A DNA stretch of 64,000 nucleotides from Amia ocellicauda. Lineage: Eukaryota; Chordata; Actinopteri; Amiiformes; Amiidae. Under the pieces are notes generated by a model. That model was not told the origin of the DNA and did no database searches. It saw nothing but the letters and a program-made list of their open reading frames with translations. The translations under genes were made by a program, and so were the position numbers. The stretch is taken from contig NC_089853.1 of NCBI RefSeq assembly GCF_036373705.1, positions 8,394,905 to 8,458,904 on the forward strand, written 5' to 3'. How positions within the stretch are numbered: the first letter of the stretch is position 1; every line of letters starts with the position of its first letter. This document shows, piece after piece, positions 42,223 through 54,054 of the stretch.

Positions 42223-45200
42223 GTAATCCAATTCGCTTGTTACACTGTATCGTTTTGAGCTGTTTTAGTTAGTAAATATGCTACAAAAAAAGTAGCTATG
42301 GGTGAATTTGCCTGCATGCAGCAGTGTATTTTTCAGGACAACTTCGGACATATTTTTGTGGGATGATGTCATGCAGAAACAGTTGGGTCCTATTAGGCAA
42401 AAAGAGCAAACTTAAACATTTGTTACATAGAAATGTGACCATATTTGGTCATTTAGTGGGCTCGTCGACTTGAACGTGTTTTCAAGGTTTTGTCTTGTTT
42501 TCAGGCTTTTGCACGTTAAAGGCTCCATTGAATCCGTCACTGCTGTGGCGAGGACACATTGCTTTTTGGTTTTATTGTAGCTAGTTAAAGGGTTCGGTTA
42601 ACTGGATGGAAATCAGATGGCTGCCTTTCTGTTTTTCCACCAAATAGTTGCTCTTGAACAAACAATGCAAACCAATTTATCTCCGTTCGTTAATTAATTA
42701 ATCAATCAGGGGAAATAGCTCAAGTGGAAAACAAAACAAAACTAAAACGCATGAAGTACTAAATAGGCAAGATTGTTATTTGGAAAAACTGCAAAATTGT
42801 TTCCCCCCTTACTATTTTTTTAATAGATATATATTACAAATGTTTTCCAAAATCAGATTGTTCTTCTGCTTTGATTGTGTGGGTGGGTGTGTGTGCATCA
42901 GATCTGTGTTATGTATCCCATCAGATTAGTGTTTTTGTTGCAGTTGTTGTTGTTTTGATGTTTATCTGTTTTTGTGTTTTTGGCAGGGCAGAACTGTTGC
43001 TTTATGGAAAATCTCCTGCTTAATTGAAACTTTTGTATTACATAGGGCTAGTGTGTATAAGAAAATCTATAATAATCTATAATAGCCCTGTTTCCATTCT
43101 CCTCTCCAGTCTACCCCCTGCTATCTATGCCGCAGACTCAACAGCCTCCGTTCTCTCTCTTGAACCTTCCAAACAGACTCTCTATTGTGCTGATCTAACA
43201 ATGACCTTTCCTTCTGATTGGCTTGAATTGTCCGCTCAAAGTCAGGGAAGTTGCTGGCTGTTTTCTTTCTGTCCAGGGCTTGTGTAAGAGGAGCAGGGCA
43301 GGGATGACACACTATAGTCACAATACCTTGAAAGGAGCTACAATATGTATCTTGAAATGTATGGGTGTGGTCTCAGTCATATTTTTGCAACTTTTATGCT
43401 AGAAAAATTGTGCTCTTTGAAATCAAATTGCAGGAACCATCATATATATTCATATATATCGGAATGTGTTTCATTTAATTTAAAACGGATAATCAGTTTG
43501 TCATGGAAAATGTATACAATAGAAGAAAACCTGTCCATTCAAATTTAACTTTTCGTTTACTTTCTGGATTAATAGCACAGCGATTTGTTTGTACACTCTG
43601 TTTATAACAGTTCTAAGATCTTTTCAGATGGTTGGAAGAGCCAGATTTATTCATGACGATTTTATAAGAAAGGAAAATAAGAGAAGAAAAGCGATGAATA
43701 ATGCTAACAATATGCAGAGCTATTACCAGTCATATGAATTAGGCTTGTTACATTTTTGGCAGAAGACAAACCATAGTATGGAAATGTAATGACAGTATGT
43801 AAAGCTGACCTTTGCGAAATATGTCTCATCTGTCAGTTACAAGTAAATGATAGAACTTGTTAGGCAGAGAAGATTAAATGTGTAGGAAATTCTTCACACC
43901 AGTCTGTGACTTACACGTTCCAGAAGAGTTGGGGAAATGTGGGACCTGGATTTGAGATTTCCAGCCCATATTTAAGGTAAATGGCCCACTCCTTTGTCTG
44001 TACCACATCCAATTGTCTTTTACTTATTTTTTTCTCCCTAAGTTTCAACTTTGAATTTAGACTTAAAGACTTGCCATGGCCCTCAGTGGAGCGAGGATGG
44101 CTATAAGATCTGTTAGTGTTCCCTATGATCACACAATCTATAGACAGTCTGCTGATTGCCTTTAAATAGGGGATCCTCTCTAGAAACTGGGCCCAGGTCA
44201 GCCCAGGCAGTTACTGAGTCATAGGGAGTTACTAAGTCTTCCTGGTCCCTAGCGAGGTGAATCAAACGGAGCCTGAACTAACAGCTGAATCCCAATGAGG
44301 CACGTTCTGTGTGTCCCTTGCCAGCACTGATAACGTGACCTGCCCAGGACACCGAGCTGTGATCTATGAATCAACATATGAAAAATGTACGGTGATAACA
44401 GGACCCTCGGCCCATCCCAGCCTGCCATTTCCCCCCTGTGCTAATTGAACCCATCAGGGCTCATCAGTCTCAATTTTGAGTGTAGCTTGACAGTTTATTC
44501 TAAGCATGAATACGTTTCCATGGGAAAATACTTTTTTAAGGCTTTTTTCACCTTGAATTGCAAAATTATGGATGCAGTTAGCCACTTTGATAATATTTTT
44601 AACAAAGAAAAGCATAACAATAATAAAAACATACTGTTACACAAATTATTATGTCCATTAGTTATGTCTGTGTGGGGGTCATAGCCACATAATCCATGAG
44701 CCAATGAGCTACATACACATCACCATCTTTTTGAATTTGGGGTCAGAGTCGACAAACTGAGAAAGTAATAGTTTTCATGCAGGATATAGAGTTACTTTAG
44801 CCTTCATGTGTTCTGATTGCTGATTTTAGTTTACTATTACAACTGATGTCAACTTTATTCTAGTCTCCCCTTACTTGCTAATTACTGAGACTCATAACTC
44901 ATGCATGGAATCCCTGGAGTGAACAGAGTCACTCTTCTCTGGATTTTTTTCTTCAGCATCTTAAGTCCAGAACCATATACACTGTTCCAGATGGTCTAAT
45001 GATTCCATATTCCTGGGATCTAATGTGGTTTACTTCACTCTCCTTATTCTTTGCTTATTGATCCCAGCTCCTTATGCAACCTTCTAACCTGCCCCCTCCT
45101 TGGACTGGATGATAGTGTACAAAGACATCCTAAAACACAAGTGGATTATTTTTGTGTGGTGGACTTGCATTAGCTGCCATGAAAATTTAAAGTATGGTGC

Positions 45201-48200
45201 TTTAATCAGGGGTATAGCTTCTAGACTCACAGTATGATTAATGTTTAAATTGACCATATCCATCTCTCTTTATTGTGGTTTTACAGTGCTTTTACTTTGG
45301 AATCCTTTTTTTTTTCACCAGAAAGGAATTTTTACAGGAGTTTGAGTTTCATTGTTTTACTTGATGGTTTCTATATAATTTCTAGTTAGTTGCAAAATGT
45401 TAAGTTAATTGCCATTCTTGACCCTAAGGACAACAGAATACTGGGCTTTCCTCTTCAAAATGAATCAGATACACTGGATGTGTGCTTCTGGAGCCAAATA
45501 CACAGACCTTTATATAGCCTATAAAACAGGAAACAGAAATAAAAGAGTATCGATAGCCAGATCAGTATTTCTAAATTTCAACCGTTCAACAATAAAAAGG
45601 AAAATTATAGTTTTTTTTTTTCTTTCTAAAGTCCAAAGGCATTTGTAGTTTTAACTTTCTATTAAATTATATGCTCAGTAAGGCTGTGAAACAGCTAAGA
45701 CTCCACAGTGTCCCTGCCATAAACTGCCATGGTTTACACTCCGACGTCTCAACATCCCATTCTCTGAAGGGGTCCCTGCAGAGATGGAACAATGTCAAAT
45801 CTAGCACCCAGTTCTTAGTCTTATTTTTTTTTTAATTGTAATGTTTTTTTTGTTTGTTAATACACTCGCCAAGTTCTTTTTGCCTTTTTATGTCCCATAC
45901 CATGCTATACTGTTTATTTTGTGCAGAAGTCATTCCATCTGGGAGAATGAACGATCAAACCCTAGACCGTTTCTGATCTTGACTGGGCTCCCTTAGGGGG
46001 ATCTCATCATCAGCATGTTCCAATGGGTTCCATGTCTGTTGAACTGTAAACAAAACAACACAGAGCATTGTGGGATAGCAGCTCATGACCTCCCAGTGTG
46101 CAAAGCACTGTCACAATCTGGACTCAAACTGAAAGAAAGATAGTAGAATGTGAAAGGTATTAGTAGGGTAGACGCTCTGAGCCAGATTGACTAAAACAGC
46201 ACAGACTGTTCTTGACATTGGTATTAAAGTGGGGACCGTATCTGTATGAGCTCTGGGTAGTGATCCCTCATCACACATAAGATCGTGAGGTGAACGGAAA
46301 ACGGAAAGAATACTTGATCTGATTGAATTGATCTTCAGTCCTTCCTTATGAGATTTAATTATTTTCTCAGCTTTGGAAACAGATGTAACTATTTTACCTT
46401 GAGTTTACTGTAACACCAAACAAAATATGTGCAAAGAATGCAAGGTACAGGCATGACCATGGGGAATGTGCACACATACAGTAAAGCCCAATGTTATTTT
46501 TACAGTGTCAGACTTATAAGTGCACAGGGTGGGGGTGGGGGGGAGAACAAACCAATTCCACATGCTGCATTGGCAGCCAAACATGTTCATGTTCAGATTG
46601 CAGAGCTAGGCAGCTTTCTAGTTAAATGGCATCGCTTCATTTAGTTACAGTCATCTTTCTCCACAGCAAGAAAAAAGAAAAGTATAGAAAAAAATCCCTT
46701 CAGAAGAAATGTAAACAGCTGAGAAGGTTTTTCTTTTCATATTTTTTTTTCTTAAGATGAAGAGTGGAAAGCACTTACACAATTAGTTCCGTCTGGGCCG
46801 TGAAATGAGTCCTCTGACTGTGAGGGCACTGGGTGCAGTGAGTGCAGCTGCAGAGTGGGGTAAGAGGCCTAGGTGCCCAGTAGAGACTCTGCAGGGAAAT
46901 ACATTGAGGAGTTCAGCAATCAGCAGGCACCTTTAATTCCCTTCATCGTTTAATTCCCTTCATCACAGTGAGTGCCTGATTCTCACATCTGCTGGCCTGA
47001 CTGCTCACACTAGTTGTTTATGTTTGATTAACATTGAAGCACTAGTTAGACATTAGAAGGCTGCTTTTTGCATGTCATTATTTGTTTTAAAAAACCTTTA
47101 GCCAAACATTGCATCTTATAAATGGGACCAAAATACATATTTCTTATCTGGAAGGTTAGTTTGTTGTGTGATAGAGTGGAATTTTACCACTGACTGCCTG
47201 AATAAATAAAAGCATATATGCCTGCTATGCAAGAGTTGTTGACTGGTTACTGATTTTTTAAGTTCGAAGATAAATATTGGTTAGAAATGTTATTGAAAGG
47301 GTTAATTTTCTATCTTATAATGAGATTAAAAAATAGTTATACTGTTTATGGTGCCCAGTAAAATATTTACCGTACTGGAAAATGTGCAGTCTGAATTGTA
47401 TTGTGATCCGAGTTCTCCGGTCTCTTGGCTTTCTGTTCTGTTATACCTTCTTCAAGCTGCTATCATGGCTGTTTCTGCAGAAGCATCCTGTCAGGTGTCC
47501 ATTTTAAAGGGATGCATTACCTTTGGCAAATTCTTCCTTAAAGTGTCAACAAAGTATCTGACTGCCTTCCCGATGGTGAAAAGTTGAATGCCCTGTTATT
47601 GAGGAGTATTATTGTTTAGTATAATAATTACCAAAAACTTAATCCAGCATGCTAAAACACAGATTGAGCACTGCGGTGTATCGTGTAAGCACTGCATCCA
47701 TTTTGCAGTATGTTATCTGGAACCTATGATGTTATGTTAAGAACAGACCATTTGGAGAGGCTTGACTTTCCCCATACTGCAGTATTTGTGCAGTAACCCA
47801 ACGCCCGTAATTGCAGTGTCGTGTCTGACATGGTTGAGTTCTAACAATAATCTGAATTACTGCACACACTGCAGGACAGCGGGAAGGCATAAGAGCACTG
47901 AGCGAGAGTCAAATCCTTTTGTGAATAAATGGGCTATTCAGTAATGTCTCCTGGTCATTTATGAAGTCTGGAAAGTGTTGAGAATTTGCAGAGCTTTTCA
48001 GTCTCTTCTTTGCTTTCAGCTGTAAACGAGTTCCACAGTGGTTTTAAAACATTTTACTTTTCTGTTTCATTCATGCTGATCAGTAGAAAAACAAGCCGAG
48101 ATGGCTGCTAGCACAGGGTCCAACCAACTAGGGGAGACGCTAAGAAGTGTACCAGATGAGAGACCCAGATTAAGAACCGGGCACATTTACATCTGAACTC

Positions 48201-49034
48201 TAGTTACTGCATTCCTTTTTCTGGACTGGGATGTTAAAGGTCACCAAGCATCGATTCTTTGTGTCTGCAGAAAAGATTAAAACCTCGTAATGAATCCACT
48301 TTACTTAATTGGAGGTGCTTTTTATATTTAGAAACAGAAAGTGGAATTATCTTCAACTGAAGGCTATGAACAGCAGGAGATTTTCAGATATTAGTAAAAG
48401 TAACTTAAATATTACGTGAAACATTCTAGTAAGTATGCAATTCATTTAAAAAAGATTGTTTGTCTGCATTCTTGCTAGAATCAAAGTGGTGCACATCTTA
48501 TAATTCATACAAAAAGGCTTTGGAGAAGAACATTAGGCAAATGTCCTTGAAACACGTTAGTCTAGAAAAGAGGTATAAGATATTGAAGCCCTATCAGTCA
48601 TTAATGAAACAGTGGCAATGCCCAAATGATTAGCCTTTGGAAAAACAGAATTCACCTTAGTATTGTTAGTGTATCTATTTTGTCCTTGTATGTTGGCTAA
48701 TAGATGATGGCCAATGGATTTACATTACAGCATTTTTCCACAGAACATTAATATTAGCCTTTCTGTGACTGTCAGAAATAACAAGGTCAGGGAGCTCCAA
48801 TGTTATTCTGACCTGTGAGCATTCCACACACTATCAGACATACGGGGGCTTCCCGATAATGCCTCCTCTTTCTCAGATAAGTGTGCTTACTTGTGGGTCG
48901 TGTTGTTTTCAAGGACATAAAATACAAAGAGCTTTTCTCTAAGAGTCCTCTTTGTATCCGGGACACCTGCTTCAAAACTAGCGGGGTTTAAGAATAAATC
49001 TTTTTTTTTTTTTCCAATTCTAAAGCTTGATAAA

Positions 49035-49616
49035 GTTATCATCATTTTGGCTCTGTACACCACCACAATAGATTAAATGCAGACTTTCATCTTTAATATG
49101 AGGGTAGTTACATCCAAATTGGGTGAATGATGTAGGACTTACACCCATTTATATATGTGGTCCCCCCAATTTTAGGGGCTCAAAAGTATTTGGACAAACT
49201 AACATAATCATGAATTAAATTGTGAGTTTCAATACTTGGTTACAAATCCTTTACAGTCAATGACTGCCTGAAGTCTGGAACCCATAGACATCACCAGATG
49301 CTGGGTTTCTTCCCTGGTGATGCTCTGCCAGGCCTGCACTGCAGCGGTCTTTAGTTCCTGCTTGTTCTTGTGGTGTTTTGCCTTCAGTTATGCCTTCAGC
49401 AAGTGAAATGCCCCTAAAACTGGTGGTACCACATATAAAAGTGGGTGTAATTCCTACACCGTTCACCCAATTTGGATGTAACTACCCTCAGATTAAAGAT
49501 GAAAGTATACACTTAAAGCACATGTTGATTGTTTCCTTTCAAATCCATGTGGTGGTGTAAAGAGCCAAAATTATGACAAATGTGTCACTGTCCAAATATT
49601 TATGGACCTAACTGTA
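49035..49616 (-). mobile_element. Deletion derivative of a Tc1-like element with long inverted repeats
   Basis: The left part (ttggctctgtacaccaccac, then gagggtagttacatcc) and the right end (tttatggacctaac) are the same as those of the element at 59.2-60.7 kb. On the - strand only the transposase C terminus is left (VIDCKGFVTKY). The element can only move if supplied with transposase from another copy. Confidence 0.75.
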
Positions 49617-50189
49617 AGTGTACACCAACCACACAGCTGGGATGTTCATTTATAGCAGGCTTGCCACGAGCTAACAAAGTAATCCCTGTGGAAGAGCACT
49701 AGATTTGGGTTTCATGTTCAACTTTTTAGTAGTCCACCCATCCCCCCATTGAACATTGACCAATAAACAAACATGGTACTGCACTAGTGTTGGATTCATG
49801 TAATTAAAGCCAGTGACAGCTTATTTAACCCTCAGCAAAAACTTTCTCATAAATCCCTTTGTTTTCTATGATTGTTGTGGGTGTCTTGCCTATATATGGT
49901 GGCTCATTTATCAAGTGGAGTAGTCTGCCTGTCAGGGCCTCTCAGTGGTCAAAGCCAATCCTTCATAGCAATCCTCTCAATCCTATTTCACACAACACTG
50001 TAAGCTGAGAGCTGTGTATGGACATCAGGCCTCCTCCTAAACACTTGGGAAGCAGAAGAATAAAAACATACTACCAATGACAGTTATTGTGTTTTGCATC
50101 TCAGAACAAAACAAAACATTAAATTAATGGAAATGCCAAGCTAAAGAACTGAAAATGGGTTGTAAGTGATAACATTAAAAATATATATA

Positions 50190-50899
50190 CACTGAAGAAA
50201 AAATATAAATGCAACATGCAACAATTTCAAAGATTTTACTGAGTTACATACAGTTCATATACGGAAATTAGTAAATTGAAATGAATTAATTAGGCCCTAA
50301 TCTATGGTTTTCAAGTCTCAAGATTTGAGGGAGTGTGCAATTGTTTGCTGACTGTAGGAATGTCCACCAGAGCTGTAGTCAGGTCAAGACCCAGTTGAGG
50401 ATGATGAGCACACAGATGAGCTTCCTGTGGAGGTCCTGGGCTGGCACGGTCACACATGGTCTGTGGTTGTGAGGGCGCTTGGACGTACTGCCAAATTCTC
50501 TGAAACGAGGTTGGTGGTGGCTTATGGTAGAGAAATTATCATTCAATTCTCTGGCAGCAGCTCTGGTGGACCTTCCTACAGTCAGTACACTGATTGCACG
50601 CTTCCCCAAAACATGAGACATCTGTGGCACATTTTACAGTGGCCTTTTATTGTCCTCAGCGCAAGATGCATCTGTAATGATCACACAGTTTAATCAGTTC
50701 TTGATATGACACACCTGTCAGGTGGATGGATTATCTTGGCAAAGGAGAAATGTTAATTAATCGGGATGTCACCAGATTTGTGCACAAATTGGAGAGAAAT
50801 AAGCTTTTTGTGTGTATGGAAAATGTCTGTGATCTTTCATTTCAACTCATAAAACATGGGGCCAACACTTTACATGTTGTGTTTATATTTTGTTCAGTA
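50190..50899 (-). mobile_element. Deletion derivative of a second Tc1-like family
   Basis: The ends read cactgaagaaaaaatataaa on the left and, on the complement of the right, TACTGAACAAAATATAAAC, next to TA. The - strand retains the transposase N terminus (MPQMSHVLGKRAISVL, then STRAAARELNDNFSTISH and FREFGSTSKRPHNHRP), the DNA-binding part. Sequence jumps to the terminal region after AQDLH, so the catalytic domain is gone. This family is widespread in fish. Confidence 0.8.
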
Positions 50900-51219
50900 T
50901 AATTAGTTCTAATAACAGCCAGCTTTCTAAAGTAAGGTTGATAACTGCCATTTAAAAGTAATTGCTTGTACAAAAGCTGCAAGTGTTACCGAGTGTGATT
51001 GTGACAGAGGGTAGTGCTGGCCGTGCTGAATCTAGAGCATTTACAGCTGCCATCGACACATGGCACTGTTTACTTCATTTGCATGTTTGGAAACAAGATA
51101 CTTGATTTTGTGTTAAATGTACCTTAGGTATATTTCTCATTTATCAGTTTGAGGATATTAAGAAAGGTAAACCCAGATGATTCAGCAACCTCAAATAAAA
51201 CAAAACAGACATTAGATTA

Positions 51220-51948
51220 CAGGGCTCTATAGTGCGTGCGTTGTGCTGGCATTTGCGAGTAAAAATAATGTTGTGTGCGGGTATTAATATTATTATTATT
51301 ATTATTATTTCTTGGCAGACGCCCTTATCTTCCAACATAAGAGCAAACAAAGTGCAAACATATATAATATTGTATAGTATCATATTTGAACTCGATAAGG
51401 AAATAATACATTGACATTATGATTATGATAATAACGATATTTTACACTAATCGTTATTACTGTAGCAAATGTGGGAAATGTAGTTCGGTTGTACATTGTC
51501 GCAATTAACCGAGAAGGCAACGAAAACCACACGTCGGAGCCGCGATGGCGGGGTGAGACGCCCGGCTGCCGCTGGATCCGAAAAGCTGTCCGTCGAGGAT
51601 ATCGCACAGTACTCGGCCTTTCCCGTGATTGAACAAGTGTGCGCCTGTTTCTTCACCTCCTCAACTACATTATTATTATTATACATTTTATTTCTCACCC
51701 GCTACACTCACGCAACAGTCAAAACAGCAGTGCAGTACACAGACGACAAAACAAGCAAGACAAATATTTAAATGTCTTCAACATTGTTGCATTGGTTTTT
51801 CATTTTAGCATTAAATATGAACCATTTATGATGTGCAACTAATTTTTTTTTTTTTTTGAGTGTGCCCCTAAATGTTGGACTGTGCACCTACAATTTTCAA
51901 TTTGGGGGGCACAGTGCTCCAAAGGAAAAAAGTAAGCATAGAGCCCTG
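51220..51948. mobile_element. hAT-like non-autonomous element with a CpG-rich insert
   Basis: The left end is CAGGGCTCTATAGTG and the complement of the right end CAGGGCTCTATGCTT. The element is flanked directly by agatta on both sides (51214-51219 and 51949-51954). The CAGGG end is typical of hAT transposons, though the 6-bp repeat is shorter than the usual 8. The middle (51,465-51,650) is CpG-rich and contrasts sharply with its AT-rich surroundings. No transposase is seen. Confidence 0.55.
51490..51640 (+). other. Coding-like CpG-rich segment inside the hAT-like element
   Basis: One frame reads QLTEKATKTTRRSRDGG, VRRPAAAGSEKLSVEDI, AQYSAFPVIEQVCACF. The composition looks like real protein. 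The segment also has promoter-like features: GTGGGAAATGTAGTTC at 51471-51486 (ZNF143-like) and ATGGCGGG|GTGAGA, which could be a short first exon and donor. I do not recognise the protein. It may be a captured piece of a host gene. Confidence 0.35.
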
Positions 51949-54038
51949 AGATTAAAGCCTGGGCTTTGTAGGTTTTTGCAAGTTGTGTCAAATACAATTT
52001 CAATAGACATTTTACACTCCCACCAACATAATTGTACATCTTCTGCTTTATGTTGGCAATAAAGATATTTGTTGAAAACCTAAAACCAGGGACTTGAGGA
52101 AATGCAGAGATTTTGAAGACCACATTTTGGGAAGATACATGGACAGAAAAATGCATAGTTTTTTCTTTTTTGCTTTATATTTGAGAAACCAAAGTATAAT
52201 TTTATAATATAATAATAAACTTTTTCTGCCAGGATTCTGGAATTATACTTCTTTATAGATCTCTGAGTTCCGTGCAGAAGAATGTTCATGTTTCCCTCAA
52301 TAGATAGTGAGAGGGAACTGGGCCCAGCACAGTTGACTTTCAGGTTTGGTCAGGTTATGTCCTGGAAATGGGCCCCCTTAGAATTCAGTTGGAGAAAGAC
52401 CAGTATCAACATTTACTTCAAGAAAACGTACATATCTCCTTCTGTATCTGTGTTTTCACCCCCCTTGCATTGCCTTCTTTAGTTTCAAAGTCCAAGCTTT
52501 AAACAAAACACCAGCTGCAACCAAACAAGCACCTGATGGAAAGTTTGCGTTTGAGCTCATGAAGGTGATAACAGTGCAGGTGAGGTGCAGAAACTTTTAA
52601 GGATCCACTAAAGAGAGTCTGTGTGATGGAAAGCCTGCTTTTAGACCATGCAGGACCAGAACTGTAAAGGCCAGAACAATCCCCACACATTCCTGTCAGG
52701 TATGACCTTGTGACCTCCTGTAATGTAGGTGCCCATTCATAAAACAGCTTCTCACCACATAAACCAGCAGGGCTTTGCATTTTCAAACAAAACAAATAAA
52801 AACCCTCCATTCTTCACTCCAGGTTTCCTGTCTTGAAAGCTGTGAAAGCTCAGGTCACACTCTAGCACTTTTCAGCGGATTCGTTTTCTTTTTTGTTTGT
52901 ACACAGCTGTTGGAGTGGCAGAATGTTTTTACCTTAACAGTCCAGTTTCTGTGTGGACAGTTTTTCTTTCTTCTCCCCAGAACAAAGCAGGGAGCATGTT
53001 TGTGACAAATATATGAATACTAAAACTATTATCAAATTTTCTCTTTAATACAGACGAAACAACGAATGAGTACATAGATTAACGAATTTAAACAAACAGG
53101 TAGTCATAGTTGCAAAGTGGTGGCCAGCAGCTTGAAGACTTCCAATCAATCAAAAATATCTTTCAATTGACTGAATCACATTTTAAAGACACCCTATGTC
53201 AATGATATTCCTTTTCAGTCTTTTTCGTGTGCTGTAACTACACTTCATACTTGTCACTTCCAGTTAGTGGAGCTGGGCTGAAGGCCGGCCCAGTCTGAGA
53301 GTTAAACCATGGCCCCTTGATCTGACCCAGAGGGTGTCGGGGGGGAGACGCTCTTTCTCAGAGCTCAGCCCTGAATTCCAGTTTCAGACCTTTTGTACAA
53401 CATCTTTTCAGTTTCGAGAGAAGCCACATGCGGTCTCATCTATGCAAACTCTTATTAAAATACCTTTCAGAGGGAAGAGATCCAAACTGGGGCTTGCCCT
53501 GACTGAATAACTGCAATTGGCTCAGGGGGTTTCTATGAGAATACTGAAGGCAAAACCAGTCATGATGTGTTGTTACTGGCTGTCACCTTCTGTGGTCAGT
53601 GTTATGTAAAATCACCAGAAAGTATACACCTGTTGTTGTTGTAAGTTCAAGTTCCACTTTAATTTTGTGTTAAATTAGTGTTTATATATTTTGTCCTAAG
53701 TCATTTCTGCAAGAAGGAAGTGGGCCATATCCAGTTTAGTTCAGTTTCAAGTTTCTGGTGTGGTGTTGTTTTATAATAGTTTTGCATTATTATACATGAT
53801 TATATCCGGGGTATTGCCAGGGGTACTGGCAAAGGGTATCTACAGTTGTCTACACGAGAGTCCTTGTCTGTAAGGTCACCCAAAATAATGCACTAAAATC
53901 TTTTCAATATGCTTTATTATTTATTCATAAAGGATGAAACCAAACATTTTTTTTTATAATAAACATTCCTTCTGATTTTCCAAATGTAAAGACAAAAGCA
54001 CCTTCAAATCTTTAAGGCACAATAAAATGTTATTTTAA

Positions 54039-54054
54039 AGGTCATGCGAGGTCA
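54039..54054 (+). promoter_or_regulatory. Perfect DR4 nuclear-receptor half-site pair
   Basis: AGGTCA TGCG AGGTCA: two consensus half-sites in direct repeat with a 4-bp spacer, the arrangement preferred by thyroid hormone receptor/RXR and LXR/RXR. It lies in DENND2B intron 1. Binding is not shown by sequence. Confidence 0.5.

Noticed and set aside
46931-46965. Duplicated phrase tttaattcccttcatc
   Set aside because: A simple 17-bp tandem duplication with no further structure.
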